DNA from: Noviherbaspirillum cavernae
GTDB taxonomy: Bacteria > Pseudomonadota > Gammaproteobacteria > Burkholderiales > Burkholderiaceae_D
Assembly (NCBI RefSeq): GCF_003590875.1
Contig: NZ_QYUN01000002.1
Location: 3,162,001-3,226,000 of the forward strand
Length of the DNA stretch: 64,000 nucleotides
Reading direction: 5' to 3'
This document shows, in pieces, positions 37,787 through 47,590 of the stretch (positions are counted from its first letter, which is position 1; each line of letters opens with the position of its first letter). The notes under the pieces are model-generated. The model ran no database searches and was not told the origin of the DNA. It was given only the letters and a program-made list of their open reading frames with translations. The translations under genes were made by a program, and so were the position numbers.

Positions 37787-38737
37787 ATGACCCTGACTGA
37801 ACTGAAATACATTGTTGCCGTCGCCCGTGAAAGGCATTTCGGTCATGCGGCCGAAGCCTGCTTCGTGGCCCAGCCGACCTTGTCGGTCGCCATCAAGAAG
37901 CTGGAAGACGAACTCGGCGTCGTCATCTTCGAACGCGGCGGCTCCGAAATTTCGATGACGCCGCTCGGTGCGCAAATCGTGGCGCAGGCCGAACGCGTGC
38001 TGGAGCAAACGGCGGCCATCAAGGAAATTGCCAAGCAGAACAAGGATCCGCTGGCCGGGCCGTTGCGACTGGGCGTGATCTACACCGTCGCGCCCTACCT
38101 GCTGCCGCCGCTGGTCAAGATCATGATCGAGCGCGTGCCGCAGATGCCGCTGGTGCTGCAGGAAAACTTCACCGTGCGCCTGATCGAGTTGCTGCGCCAA
38201 GGCGAACTGGATGCGGCCATCATGGCTCTGCCATTCGCCGATCAGGGATTGATGGTGCAGCCGCTGTACGATGAACCCTTCGTGGTCGCGGTGCCGAAGA
38301 ATCATGCATGGGCGCAGCGTCATGCCATCAACGCGCAAGAACTGAAATCGGAAACCATGCTGCTTCTGGGCAATGGCCATTGCTTCCGCGACCAGGTGCT
38401 GGAAGTCTGTCCTGAAATGTCGCGCTTCTCGACGTCGGGCGACGGCATCGCGCGCACGTTTGAAGGTTCGTCGCTGGAAACGATACGTCACATGGTGGCA
38501 TCCGGCATCGGCATCACCGTGCTGCCGAGGGCGTCGGTGCCCGACATGCATACCAGAGACGGCATGCTGCGCTACATTCCCTTCAACGAGCCTGCGCCGT
38601 CGCGCCGCGTGGTGATCGCCTGGCGCAAGAGCTTCACGCGGCTCGCCGCGATTGAAGCCGTGCGCGATGCGGTGCTGTCCTGCGATCTGCACGGCGCGAC
38701 GATGCTGAACGGGGCGGAAACGGCCGAGGCGGCATAG
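37787..38737 (+). CDS. oxyR: Hydrogen peroxide-responsive regulator OxyR
   Basis: LysR-family activator of peroxide defences, 316 residues. The N-terminal helix-turn-helix is in FGHAAEACFVAQPTLSVAIKK. The redox pair is Cys199 and Cys208 in GHCFRDQVLEVC, the exact spacing and numbering of E. coli OxyR, which separates it from other LysR proteins. recG lies upstream (recG-oxyR linkage is known in Burkholderia). The spacer holds an inverted repeat (CGCGATTTGCACATCGCG) that could be an operator. Confidence 0.95.
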   Translation: MTLTELKYIVAVARERHFGHAAEACFVAQPTLSVAIKKLEDELGVVIFERGGSEISMTPLGAQIVAQAERVLEQTAAIKEIAKQNKDPLAGPLRLGVIYTVAPYLLPPLVKIMIERVPQMPLVLQENFTVRLIELLRQGELDAAIMALPFADQGLMVQPLYDEPFVVAVPKNHAWAQRHAINAQELKSETMLLLGNGHCFRDQVLEVCPEMSRFSTSGDGIARTFEGSSLETIRHMVASGIGITVLPRASVPDMHTRDGMLRYIPFNEPAPSRRVVIAWRKSFTRLAAIEAVRDAVLSCDLHGATMLNGAETAEAA

Positions 38738-38801
38738 CTCTGCTGCCATGTCGACATCGTTGCAGTCGACAACCCCGTGACCATCATCCGAGTGGTCTTC
38801 G

Positions 38802-40013
38802 TCAGTGATCGGAAAGGATGTCGTTGACCTCGTCGAGCAAAGGCGATGGCGTAGTGAGGAGACTTTGAACTCGCTGACGATCCAACAATAGCCAGTTGTC
38901 GATATTGTCGCGTTCCAGCTTTACACCGAAGTTGCGCTGATCACCAAACACGCGGGCGATGACAAGATCACCGAGTTCCTTCTTGAAGTGCCCAGCCTCC
39001 CAATAGTGGGCGAGATGGGTTTTTCGATCACCCTTTATCGGGATCGCTTCACGTGTTTCCGGTGCGACGCCACTGAAATCCCACACTTCGACGCTATTGC
39101 CGCGGGAGCGCTGACTTTCCGCAACAGCAAATACGAGTCGCTTCCAATCCGAGAACAGCCCCCCCATCCCCAAACGTTCGATCATCATGCGAATTTGCGC
39201 ATGGTAGGGATAGATGATGATGTGGGTCTTGGCACCGGCTTGCGCAAGCGTATCGAGAATGGCCTTCACCGCTTGCTCATCGTCAGACACACCGCCATCA
39301 GTAGGGCGCAAGCGTAACGGCTTGTGCGTCCATTTGCGAAAGTTCTCTTCTGCTCGTTGTCGGAACAGAACGTATTGGCCGCTTTGCTCCACTTCCGGGA
39401 TGTAGTGGTACAAGGGGTTGAACCCGCGTTCAGTCAGAGTGGCTGGATAGCGCGATCGCTGGAGAAATAGCGTCGCGAGTGAATCGCGAACACCTGTGAT
39501 GGAGAAGACGGATTCGGCAAAGAAGCGGACATCCAGCCGCGGCGCCGGGTCTGTTCGCAGCGTTGGTAGCGGGCGTGATGATGTCCCACCCAGAAAATCA
39601 AAAAACTCGACTCCCAGAATAATTTTCATGGGAAGACAATTAGCCGCTTGCAACCAAAGAATCTGCCGATAGCTGGTCGTCGCGGACGTGCCTGGAATGG
39701 CATGGTTGTATGCAGACAGTCCCTGTGTTGCCAGCGCGATGCTCTCCGGGTCAAATCCAATTTCAGCACGTGAATTGCCGAAGATGCCAACGTCCGAACA
39801 AAGATGTCGGGCGCTTGCGTAGCGGACAAATTCGCGGTGATGATCCGGGTAGGGTTTGATGGCACTGATCCCGGCAATGCGCGGCGAGGAAAACACGCCG
39901 AGAGGATCGATGAAAACATTGAACACACCGACCACCACTATCGTGACAGCGGTCGTGGCAAGCATCCATCGAAGGTATTTTGTCCAATTTTGGACGGAAG
40001 GGGACTTTTGCAT
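38802..40013 (-). CDS. SGNH-hydrolase-like membrane-anchored protein (AlgJ/DltD-type partner of MBOAT)
   Basis: 403 residues. An N-terminal membrane anchor (about 14-36, WMLATTAVTIVVVGVFNVF) precedes an exported domain. The SGNH-like block FGNSRAEIGFDP (GNSR, about 77-80) supplies a candidate nucleophile Ser, and KGDRKTHLAHYWEAGHF near residue 340 supplies Asp/His candidates for the C-terminal D-x-x-H block. It starts on the last base of the MBOAT stop (TGATG), so the two are coupled and likely act together in O-acetylating a surface polysaccharide. Neither the polymer nor the exact family is evident. Base composition is A+T-richer than neighbours. Confidence 0.7.
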   Translation of the reverse strand: MQKSPSVQNWTKYLRWMLATTAVTIVVVGVFNVFIDPLGVFSSPRIAGISAIKPYPDHHREFVRYASARHLCSDVGIFGNSRAEIGFDPESIALATQGLSAYNHAIPGTSATTSYRQILWLQAANCLPMKIILGVEFFDFLGGTSSRPLPTLRTDPAPRLDVRFFAESVFSITGVRDSLATLFLQRSRYPATLTERGFNPLYHYIPEVEQSGQYVLFRQRAEENFRKWTHKPLRLRPTDGGVSDDEQAVKAILDTLAQAGAKTHIIIYPYHAQIRMMIERLGMGGLFSDWKRLVFAVAESQRSRGNSVEVWDFSGVAPETREAIPIKGDRKTHLAHYWEAGHFKKELGDLVIARVFGDQRNFGVKLERDNIDNWLLLDRQRVQSLLTTPSPLLDEVNDILSDH

Positions 40014-41557
40014 CAGAATTGAAAATAGAGAAATTCCGTGGGACGGCTAAGTGCCAATACGCCAAGTGCGAACAACAATCCGACAACCATCGCGCTGCGT
40101 CTTTGCGGCATCCATGCAAGGCGATGGCCCCGCTCAAAACCGACGTGGCTTTCGTCGGGTAATGCAGGCTCGAAACGTCTCATGATTTCTTGCGTGTTGG
40201 GTGTAAGGAATGCAATCAACGCGCTAACGACGATCCAGCACCATGTTTCAAAAAACGTTGCACCACCGCCCAGATAGCTCTTGATGCCGACATGGTCGAG
40301 CGCCTGTGCGAGCGGGCCAAGCCGCGTCACCATGGCGTCCGGCAACGCAGCTCCTGCGCTCCCTGCCATGCCCATGATGATGCGGTTAGCGGTCGCAACG
40401 TCGGGGGCACGAAAATACACCCAAGCGACAACCACGCTCAAAAACGTCAACATCACGCTAAAAACACCGGCATACCGTGGCGGCAAACGGAATGGGGTTC
40501 GACGGCATATGGATTTCCAATGTTGATTGACCACCAAAAAACCTCCGTGGAGCAGCCCCCAAATGGCAAAATTCCACCCCGCGCCATGCCATAGTCCGCC
40601 AAGAACCATCGTCGTCATCAGGTTGATTTGGCGACGCGTCGCGCCGTGGCGATTGCCGCCAAGCGGGATGTAAAGGTAGTCGCGCAGGAAACGCGACAGC
40701 GTCATATGCCAGCGACGCCAGAACTCGGCGATATTGTGCGATTTGTATGGCGAATTGAAATTGAGCGGTAAGCGCACGCCAAACAACCTGGAAAGACCAA
40801 TGGCCATATCCGAGTAACCGGAAAAATCAAAGTAAAGCTGGAACGTGTACGTCAATGCGCCGCCCCACGCCAGAAAGAACGAGGGAGTGCTTGCCTGGGC
40901 GGAAAAAATGGGATTGGCATACGTGGACAAGTTGTCTGCAATCAGAACCTTCTTTGCGAGCCCTATCGCAAAAATCGTCAGCCCAATGGCAAAATTTTCG
41001 GCTCGCGCATAGTAATTACGACCATCATCGAACTGGGGCATCATCTCCTTGTGATGTAACACCGGGCCAGCAACAAGGTGGGGGAAGTAAGTAACAAACA
41101 GCACGTAATTGACGAATCGGTATTCCCTCACCTTTCCGGCCCAGGCATCGACAAGAAAGGCAATCTGGGTAAACGTAAAGAAGGAAATGCCTATCGGAAG
41201 AATAACGCCCAGAACCGGCCAATTTGTTTCAAATACGGCATTTGCGCTTGTCACGAAAAAGTCGGCGTACTTGTAGTAGCCCAAGAGCAGCACATTCGCA
41301 GCGATCGCGACGATCAGTGCCGTGCGTGCCTTTATTTTCCCTGCATGAGAGGCGATGTAACTGCCGGCAAGATAATTGACGCAGATGGACCCAAGCAGCA
41401 AGGCAATGTATCGGGAATCCCACCATGCATAAAAAAACAATGAACATGCGGCGAGCCAGTTGGCGCCGACACTCTTGCCAAAACGTCCCAATAGGAAAAA
41501 GCCAAGAAGGGAAAGCGGTAGGAAGACCAGCAGAAAAAAGTAGGAATTAAATAGCAT
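40013..41557 (-). CDS. MBOAT-family O-acyltransferase (AlgI-like)
   Basis: 514-residue polytopic membrane enzyme (about ten or more segments) moving acetyl groups across the inner membrane onto an exopolysaccharide or wall polymer. The MBOAT core includes YFDFSGYSDMAIGLSRLFG, NFNSPYKSHNIAEFWRRWHM and LRDYLYIPLGGNRHG. The invariant His is at about residue 324 in LWHGAGWNF. Its partner follows immediately. No glycosyltransferase or polymerase is nearby, so the acceptor is made elsewhere. Confidence 0.9.
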   Translation of the reverse strand: MLFNSYFFLLVFLPLSLLGFFLLGRFGKSVGANWLAACSLFFYAWWDSRYIALLLGSICVNYLAGSYIASHAGKIKARTALIVAIAANVLLLGYYKYADFFVTSANAVFETNWPVLGVILPIGISFFTFTQIAFLVDAWAGKVREYRFVNYVLFVTYFPHLVAGPVLHHKEMMPQFDDGRNYYARAENFAIGLTIFAIGLAKKVLIADNLSTYANPIFSAQASTPSFFLAWGGALTYTFQLYFDFSGYSDMAIGLSRLFGVRLPLNFNSPYKSHNIAEFWRRWHMTLSRFLRDYLYIPLGGNRHGATRRQINLMTTMVLGGLWHGAGWNFAIWGLLHGGFLVVNQHWKSICRRTPFRLPPRYAGVFSVMLTFLSVVVAWVYFRAPDVATANRIIMGMAGSAGAALPDAMVTRLGPLAQALDHVGIKSYLGGGATFFETWCWIVVSALIAFLTPNTQEIMRRFEPALPDESHVGFERGHRLAWMPQRRSAMVVGLLFALGVLALSRPTEFLYFQF

Positions 41558-41797
41558 TTCTTGACGAAGCCATGCGGGAGCTCAAGGGAGTCGCGCTGAC
41601 CGCAACATCTTGCATTGATGCAAAATATGCATTTTATCGTCAATTCGTACTCAATCTTCCTATCGGGAACGATTCAGATGCGTAAATGTCCGCAATTGCA
41701 AGGAACGCATGCAGCGGCCTGTCGAACCCTGGCAAGGTGCGTTTTTTCAGGAATGGGGGCCAGACGCCAATCGATGCGACGTACGATATCCGGCGCT

Positions 41798-41803
41798 TAT
41801 AAT
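41798..41803 (+). promoter_or_regulatory. Candidate -10 box of ubiA
   Basis: Perfect TATAAT, 31 bp before the ubiA start codon. The hexamer 17 bp upstream (TGCGAC) is a poor -35 match. Confidence 0.45.
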
Positions 41804-41834
41804 CCAATCCAACTTTGTCGCCCTATCCCAGCCC

Positions 41835-42689
41835 ATGAACCGACTCAAACTCTACGTCCAGCTGGTACGACTGGACAAACCCATCGGCATCTTGCTCCTA
41901 TTGTGGCCTACCCTGATCGCCTTGTGGCTGGCATCCGACGGCAGGCCCGACTGGAGGCTGGTCGTCATCTTCACGCTGGGCACGGTGCTGATGCGTTCGG
42001 CCGGCTGCGCGATCAACGACTATGCCGACCGCGATTTCGACCGGCACGTGAAGCGCACCGCGCAGCGCCCGCTCACCAGCGGCAGAATCGCCGCATGGGA
42101 GGCGGTCGCGGTGGCGGCGGTGCTGGCGCTGATCGCGTTCGCGCTGATCCTGCCGCTCAATGCGCTGACCAAGCAATTGTCGGTGGCGGCAGTGCTGATC
42201 GCGGCCAGCTATCCGTACTTCAAGCGCTTCTTCGCGATCCCGCAGGCCTATCTCGGCATCGCGTTCGGCTTCGGCATCCCGATGGCGTTTGCCGCCGTGC
42301 TCGGCACCGTGCCGCCGGCAGGCTGGCTGCTATTGATCGGCAATATCTTCTGGGCGGTTGCCTACGATACGGAATATGCGATGGTGGACCGCGACGACGA
42401 CCTGAAGATCGGCATCAAGACCTCCGCGATCACCTTCGGGCGCTTCGATGTGGCAGCGGTGATGCTGTGCTACGCGATGACGTTTGCCATCACGCTGGTG
42501 GTGGGTTGGCAATACGGCCTGCGCATCTGGTTCCTCGGCGGATTGTTGCTGGCGGCGGGATGCGCGGCCTATCACTACACGCTCATTCGCGATCGCGACC
42601 GCCTGCGCTGCTTCGCCGCCTTCCGTCACAATAACTGGCTGGGTGCTGCGGTGTTTGCCGGCGTTGCACTGGATTATGCATTGCGCTGA
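41835..42689 (+). CDS. ubiA: 4-hydroxybenzoate octaprenyltransferase
   Basis: Membrane prenyltransferase that joins the polyprenyl tail to 4-hydroxybenzoate in ubiquinone synthesis. 284 residues, about eight membrane segments. The two Asp-rich metal sites are NDYADRDFD and [14 protein letters not shown] start at ATG 41835 ([18 protein letters not shown]), the usual family start, though the frame opens earlier. It stands alone, not next to ubiC. Confidence 0.95.
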   Translation: MNRLKLYVQLVRLDKPIGILLLLWPTLIALWLASDGRPDWRLVVIFTLGTVLMRSAGCAINDYADRDFDRHVKRTAQRPLTSGRIAAWEAVAVAAVLALIAFALILPLNALTKQLSVAAVLIAASYPYFKRFFAIPQAYLGIAFGFGIPMAFAAVLGTVPPAGWLLLIGNIFWAVAYDTEYAMVDRDDDLKIGIKTSAITFGRFDVAAVMLCYAMTFAITLVVGWQYGLRIWFLGGLLLAAGCAAYHYTLIRDRDRLRCFAAFRHNNWLGAAVFAGVALDYALR

Positions 42690-42799
42690 CTAGCCTTCGC
42701 ATGGCGCAGGTGACTGACATAGTTTGACACCGCGCAAAGTGACAGCGCGACCGTTCCCTACACTCGAACAGGGACTTTTTCAACCAGACGGGACATGCC

Positions 42800-43117
42800 A
42801 TGAACAACTCAGAGAAACTCTCCGAGAGCCGGGAAAAATTGATCAACGACATGAAGTCGATGAAAGAGAATGCCGAGGAAATGCTGGAGAGTGCCGGCGA
42901 GCAAGCCAGTTCGAAATACGAGTCGGCACGCGCACGTTTTCGTTCCACCATGCACGATGCCAAGGGTAATTTCAACGCGGCACAAGAGCGGCTGGTTACC
43001 GGGTCAAAGGATGCGATGGACACGGCGGATCAGTATGTGCATGAAAAACCGTGGCAGGCGGTTGGCATTGGCGCCATCGCCGGATTGCTCGTGGGTCTAT
43101 TGCTCCACCGTAAATAG
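42800..43117 (+). CDS. DUF883 (ElaB/YqjD-type) membrane-anchored protein
   Basis: 105 residues: a long charged helical region (1-80, with KSMKENAEEMLESAGEQASS) followed by a glycine-rich C-terminal membrane span VGIGAIAGLLVGLLLHRK. E. coli relatives bind stationary-phase ribosomes and tether them to the inner membrane; HEKPWQAVGI before the span is the DUF883 hallmark. Single gene. Confidence 0.88.
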   Translation: MNNSEKLSESREKLINDMKSMKENAEEMLESAGEQASSKYESARARFRSTMHDAKGNFNAAQERLVTGSKDAMDTADQYVHEKPWQAVGIGAIAGLLVGLLLHRK

Positions 43118-43168
43118 CACGACGGAGATCGAAATCAGCGGCGCACCGGGAGGCGCCGCTGACCATCA

Positions 43169-43993
43169 TCAATCCTTCCCGAACTCCTCACCCAGTTCGC
43201 GGCCGCGCGCCGCAGCAGCCTTCACCGCAAGCACGATCGCGTCCTTCACGCCGCTCGCTTCCATGCTGGTGAGTGCGGCATAGGTCGTGCCACCCTTCGA
43301 CGTCACGCGCTCGCGCAAGAGCGAAACCGGCTCGGACGATTGTGCCGCCAGTTGCGATGCGCCTGTGAATGTGGCGATCGCCAGCTGCACGCCCTGCTCC
43401 GCCGTCAAACCCATCTCCTGCGCCGCCTGCTGCATGGCCTCGATGAAATAGAACACGTAGGCGGGGCCGCTGCCGGATACCGCCGTGACGGGATCGATCA
43501 GCGCTTCGTCATCGAGCCAGACCGTCTGGCCGACCGCGCGCATGATCGCGTCCGCCGCATCGCGCTGCGCCGGCGAGACGCCCGCCAACGCGACCATGCC
43601 GGTGATGCCCTGGCCGATCAGGGCCGGGGTGTTGGGCATGGCACGCACGATCGCGGCATGGCCGTTCAGCCAGCGCGACAAATCCGCCGTGCGAATGCCC
43701 GCGGCAATCGACAGCACCAGTTGCGCCGAGACGAATGGCTGCAACTGTCGGACCACGTCTTTCATCTGCTGCGGCTTGATCGCCAGCACGATCACGTCGC
43801 ATTGCCCGAGCGCGTCGCCGATTTGCGGCGCGCCTGCAACGCCGAACTTCCGTTCCAGTTTCTGCAGCGCTTCGGCATTGGGATCGACGACGTGGATGTT
43901 GCCGGCCGCCGTGAGTTTTCCGACCAGCCCGCCGATCAATGCGGTCGCCATGTTGCCGCCGCCGATAAAACCGATCTTCAAATCATTTTGCAT
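43169..43993 (-). CDS. proC: Pyrroline-5-carboxylate reductase
   Basis: Last step of proline synthesis, NAD(P)H-dependent. 274 residues. Rossmann site IGFIGGGNMATALIGGL (7-23); signature IVRAMPNTPALIGQGITGM; C-terminal TAVSGSGPAYVFYFIEAM and LRERVTSKGGTTYAAL. I start at the ATG 43993 (MQNDLKIGF), which overlaps yggS by 11 bp; the usual yggS-proC pair. Confidence 0.96.
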   Translation of the reverse strand: MQNDLKIGFIGGGNMATALIGGLVGKLTAAGNIHVVDPNAEALQKLERKFGVAGAPQIGDALGQCDVIVLAIKPQQMKDVVRQLQPFVSAQLVLSIAAGIRTADLSRWLNGHAAIVRAMPNTPALIGQGITGMVALAGVSPAQRDAADAIMRAVGQTVWLDDEALIDPVTAVSGSGPAYVFYFIEAMQQAAQEMGLTAEQGVQLAIATFTGASQLAAQSSEPVSLLRERVTSKGGTTYAALTSMEASGVKDAIVLAVKAAAARGRELGEEFGKD

Positions 43994-44687
43994 AGTGTCT
44001 CTGTCCAAAAATTGCTGTTCCAATTCTTACCATCGTCGCGCCCTCGGCAATGGCCGCATCGAGATCGGCCGACATGCCCATCGATAGCGTATCGAGTGCG
44101 AAGCCCTGCTCGCGGAGTTGCTCATACAACTGGCGCACGCGGCGCAAGGGTGCGCGCTGCTTTTCAAATTCCTGTTCCGGCTCCGGGATCGCCATCAGGC
44201 CGCGCAGCTTCAGGCGCGGCATGGCCGCAACGGCGCGCGCCAGTGGCGCGACCTCGTCCGGCGCCGCGCCACTCTTGCTCGCCTCGCCGCTGATGTTGAC
44301 CTGCAGGCAGACATTCAGTGGCGGCAGATGCGCGGGTCGCTGGTCGGACAGACGCTGCGCGATCTTCTCGCGCTCGACCGAATGCACCCAGTCGAAGTGC
44401 TCGGCAATCGGCCGCGTCTTGTTGCTCTGGATCGGCCCGATGAAGTGCCATTCCAGCAACAGATCCGGCCGCAGCACCTTCACCGCGTCCATCTTGTCCA
44501 GCGCTTCCTGCAGATAGTTTTCTCCGAACGCTCTCTGCCCTGCCTGCGCAGCCGCAATCACCGCCTCCGCGTCGAAGGTCTTGGATACGGACAGCAAGAC
44601 AATGTCTTGCGGATCGCGCAACGCCAGACGCGCCGCTGTGGCAATCCGGTCGTGCACGGCTTGCAAGTTGTGAGAGATTGAGGACAT
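43983..44687 (-). CDS. yggS: PLP homeostasis protein YggS/PLPBP
   Basis: Alanine-racemase-like single-barrel protein that binds PLP and buffers vitamin B6 and amino-acid pools. 234 residues. The PLP lysine is in VLLSVSKTFDAEAVIAA; HFIGPIQSNKTR, MGMSADLDAAIAEGATMVRIG and GTAIFG are family blocks. ATG 44687 preferred over an upstream TTG. Diverges from pilT, the standard proteobacterial neighbourhood. Confidence 0.95.
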   Translation of the reverse strand: MSSISHNLQAVHDRIATAARLALRDPQDIVLLSVSKTFDAEAVIAAAQAGQRAFGENYLQEALDKMDAVKVLRPDLLLEWHFIGPIQSNKTRPIAEHFDWVHSVEREKIAQRLSDQRPAHLPPLNVCLQVNISGEASKSGAAPDEVAPLARAVAAMPRLKLRGLMAIPEPEQEFEKQRAPLRRVRQLYEQLREQGFALDTLSMGMSADLDAAIAEGATMVRIGTAIFGQRHYAK

Positions 44688-44788
44688 AATCAATTTGCTT
44701 CAGGCAACATTTTTGTTGTGTTGCCGACATCATCGCAGCATACAGGTCGCCGAATCGTCGCGACAGAGCGTCAGCCCAAGGATTATAA

Positions 44789-45832
44789 ATGGACATCTCC
44801 GAACTCCTCGCCTTTGCGGTCAAGAACAAGGCATCCGACCTGCATCTGTCGGCCGGCCTGCCGCCCATGATCCGCGTGCATGGCGACGTGCGCCGCATCA
44901 ACCTGCCGCCGCTGGAGCATCAGGATGTGCACGGCATGATCTACGACATCATGAACGACGGTCAGCGCAAGGCGTATGAAGAAATTCTCGAATGCGACTT
45001 CTCGTTCGCGATTCCCGGCCTCGCGCGCTTCCGCGTCAATGCCTTCAACCAAGATCGCGGCGCGGCCGCCGTGCTGCGTACCATTCCATCGAAAGTCTTG
45101 ACGCTGGAGCAACTGAACGCGCCGAAGATTTTCGCCGAACTCGCCCTGAAGCCGCGCGGCCTCGTGCTCGTCACCGGCCCGACCGGTTCCGGCAAATCGA
45201 CCACGCTGGCGGCAATGGTCAATCACCTGAACGAAACCGAGTACGCGCATATCCTGACCGTGGAAGATCCGATCGAGTTCGTGCACGAATCGAAGAAATG
45301 CCTGATCAACCAGCGCGAAGTCGGTCCGCACACGATGTCCTTCAACAATGCGCTGCGCTCCGCGTTGCGTGAAGACCCGGACGCGATCCTGGTCGGCGAG
45401 TTGCGCGATCTGGAAACGATCCGCCTCGCGCTGACCGCCGCCGAAACCGGCCACCTCGTGTTCGGCACGCTGCACACCTCGTCCGCCGCGAAAACCATCG
45501 ACCGTATCATCGACGTCTTTCCGGCGGAAGAAAAGGAAATGGTGCGCGCCATGCTGTCGGAATCGCTGCAGGCGGTCATCTCGCAAACCCTGCTCAAGAC
45601 CAAGGACGGCACCAGCCGCGTCGCCGCGCACGAAATCATGCTCGGCACACCTGCGATCCGCAACCTGATCCGCGAAGGCAAGGTTGCACAGATGTACTCC
45701 GCGATCCAGACCGGCAGCAACGTCGGCATGCAGACGCTCGACCAGAACCTGACCGAACTCGTGCGCCGCAACGTCATCTCGCTTGGCACGGCGCGCGCGG
45801 CGGCGAAGACACCGGATAACTTCCCTGGATGA
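44789..45832 (+). CDS. pilT: Type IV pilus retraction ATPase PilT
   Basis: Hexameric motor that depolymerises type IV pili for twitching motility. 347 residues. Walker A GPTGSGKSTTLAAMV at about 130-144; Asp box VEDPIEFVH; Walker B LVGELRDLETIRLAL; His box TGHLVFGTLHTSSA; and AIRNLIREGKVAQMYSAIQTG, the C-terminal PilT helix needed for retraction. AAGGAT ribosome site before the ATG. Confidence 0.97.
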   Translation: MDISELLAFAVKNKASDLHLSAGLPPMIRVHGDVRRINLPPLEHQDVHGMIYDIMNDGQRKAYEEILECDFSFAIPGLARFRVNAFNQDRGAAAVLRTIPSKVLTLEQLNAPKIFAELALKPRGLVLVTGPTGSGKSTTLAAMVNHLNETEYAHILTVEDPIEFVHESKKCLINQREVGPHTMSFNNALRSALREDPDAILVGELRDLETIRLALTAAETGHLVFGTLHTSSAAKTIDRIIDVFPAEEKEMVRAMLSESLQAVISQTLLKTKDGTSRVAAHEIMLGTPAIRNLIREGKVAQMYSAIQTGSNVGMQTLDQNLTELVRRNVISLGTARAAAKTPDNFPG

Positions 45833-45833
45833 G

Positions 45834-45869
45834 GGCGGGATTTCGCAAAGCATGCTTTGCGCCGCCCGA
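45834..45869. repeat. Hairpin between pilT and pilU
   Basis: A perfect GCAAAGCATGCTTTGC palindrome is enclosed by GGGCGG/GCCGCCC arms, just after the pilT stop; a second small stem (GCGGCCTGCAAGCCGC) follows. There is no T-run, so it may tune pilU expression rather than stop transcription. Confidence 0.5.
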
Positions 45870-45959
45870 ATCCGAGCGGCCTGCAAGCCGCGAGGTGGCG
45901 GTGGTGCACTGAGAGATTCCTTCCTTTAAAAAGAGGAATAACAGAAAAGGAAAACCAAT

Positions 45960-47096
45960 ATGGAACGGGAACAGGCCACCAAATTCATGCACGACTTGCT
46001 GCGGCTGATGCTCGGCAAGAACGGCTCCGATCTCTTCATCACCGCCGACTTTCCGCCGGCCTTCAAGATCGACGGCAAGATGACGCCGGTCTCGAACCAG
46101 CCGTTGACGCCGACGCACACGGTCGAGCTGGCGCGCGCCATCATGAACGACAAGCAGGCGGCGGAATTCGAGGCGACCAAGGAATGCAACTTCGCGATCA
46201 GCCCGAGCGGCCTCGGACGCTTCCGCGTATCCGCGTTCGTGCAGCAGGGCCGCGTCGGCATGGTGTTGCGCACGATCACCACCGCGATCCCCAAGCTGGA
46301 AGATCTGGGCGTGCCCGACGTGCTGAAGGACGTCTCGATGACCAAGCGCGGCCTTGTCATCATGGTCGGCGCGACCGGCTCGGGCAAGTCCACCACGCTG
46401 GCCGGCATGATCGGCTACCGCAATGAAAACAGCTACGGCCACATCATCACCATCGAAGACCCGGTCGAATACATTCACCCGCACAAGAACTGCATCGTCA
46501 CGCAGCGCGAAGTCGGCGTCGATACCGCCGACTGGGGCGCGGCATTGAAGAACACATTGCGCCAGGCGCCGGACGTGATCCTGATCGGCGAAATTCGCGA
46601 CCGCGAGACGATGGACTTCGCCATTGCCTTTGCCGAAACCGGCCACCTGTGTCTTGCCACGATGCACGCCAACAGCGCGAACCAGGCGCTGGACCGCATC
46701 ATCAACTTCTTCCCCGAAGAGCGCCGCGCGCAACTGTTGATGGATTTGTCGCTGAATCTGAAGGCGATGGTCTCGCAACGCCTGATCCCGCTGCGCGATA
46801 CCAAGGGACGCTGCGCGGCGGTGGAAGTGATGCTGAATTCGCCGCTGATTTCCGACCTCATCTTCAAGGGCGACGTGCACGAGATCAAGGAGATCATGAA
46901 GAAGTCACGCGAACTCGGCATGCAGACCTTCGATCAGGCCTTGTTCGATCTCTACGAAGGGGACAGAATCTCTTATGAAGACGCCTTGCGCAACGCCGAC
47001 TCGGTGAACGACCTGCGTCTTTCCATCAAGTTGCACGGCAAGGACGCCAAGGGGCGTGACCTGAGCCGGGGCACCGAACATCTGGGGATTGTGTAA
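45960..47096 (+). CDS. pilU: PilT-like ATPase PilU
   Basis: Accessory retraction ATPase that helps PilT. 378 residues. Walker A GATGSGKSTTLAGMI, Asp box IEDPVEYIHP, Walker B LIGEIRDRETMDFAI and His box TGHLCLATMHANSANQ. The C-terminus has a serine/lysine-rich tail typical of PilU rather than PilT. AAAGGAAA ribosome site. Lies 127 bp after pilT. Confidence 0.96.
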   Translation: MEREQATKFMHDLLRLMLGKNGSDLFITADFPPAFKIDGKMTPVSNQPLTPTHTVELARAIMNDKQAAEFEATKECNFAISPSGLGRFRVSAFVQQGRVGMVLRTITTAIPKLEDLGVPDVLKDVSMTKRGLVIMVGATGSGKSTTLAGMIGYRNENSYGHIITIEDPVEYIHPHKNCIVTQREVGVDTADWGAALKNTLRQAPDVILIGEIRDRETMDFAIAFAETGHLCLATMHANSANQALDRIINFFPEERRAQLLMDLSLNLKAMVSQRLIPLRDTKGRCAAVEVMLNSPLISDLIFKGDVHEIKEIMKKSRELGMQTFDQALFDLYEGDRISYEDALRNADSVNDLRLSIKLHGKDAKGRDLSRGTEHLGIV

Positions 47097-47104
47097 ACAT
47101 CGAT

Positions 47105-47590
47105 ATGGCCACCATTCACGACTTCAAGGCAGACAGCCTCGCCGGCACACCGGTCGATCTCGCCCAGTATCGCGGCAAGGTCGTGCTGATCGTCAACACC
47201 GCCAGCAATTGCGGCTTCACGCCGCAATACAAGGGGCTGGAGGAAATCCATCAAGAGTTCAAGGACAAGGGCGTCGAGGTGCTCGGCTTCCCCTGCAACC
47301 AGTTCGGCAAGCAGGAGCCGGGCAATGCGGACGAGATCGGCGCATTCTGCGAAAAGAACTACGGCGTCAGCTTCCCGCTGTTCGCCAAGATCGACGTCAA
47401 CGGCGACAACGCGCATCCGCTGTACAAGCATCTGAAAAGCGAGAAACCGGGCGTGCTCGGCACGGAAGCCATCAAGTGGAACTTCACCAAGTTCCTGATC
47501 AGGAAGGACGGCACGGTGTACAAGCGTTACGCGCCGCAAACCGCGCCGCAGGAATTGACGGAAGATATCGAGAAGCTGCTGGCGGAATAG
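47105..47590 (+). CDS. Glutathione peroxidase (cysteine type)
   Basis: 161-residue thioredoxin-fold peroxidase (BtuE/GPx family) reducing peroxides, in bacteria often with thioredoxin. Active-site Cys36 in NTASNCGFTPQYKGLE (cysteine, not selenocysteine), Gln in FPCNQFGKQEPG, Trp/Asn in IKWNFTKFLI. 8 bp after pilU; cotranscription is possible but function is unrelated. Confidence 0.93.
   Translation: MATIHDFKADSLAGTPVDLAQYRGKVVLIVNTASNCGFTPQYKGLEEIHQEFKDKGVEVLGFPCNQFGKQEPGNADEIGAFCEKNYGVSFPLFAKIDVNGDNAHPLYKHLKSEKPGVLGTEAIKWNFTKFLIRKDGTVYKRYAPQTAPQELTEDIEKLLAE

Noticed and set aside
47195..47215. Possible selenocysteine glutathione peroxidase
   Set aside because: The active-site codon is TGC (Cys36), not TGA.
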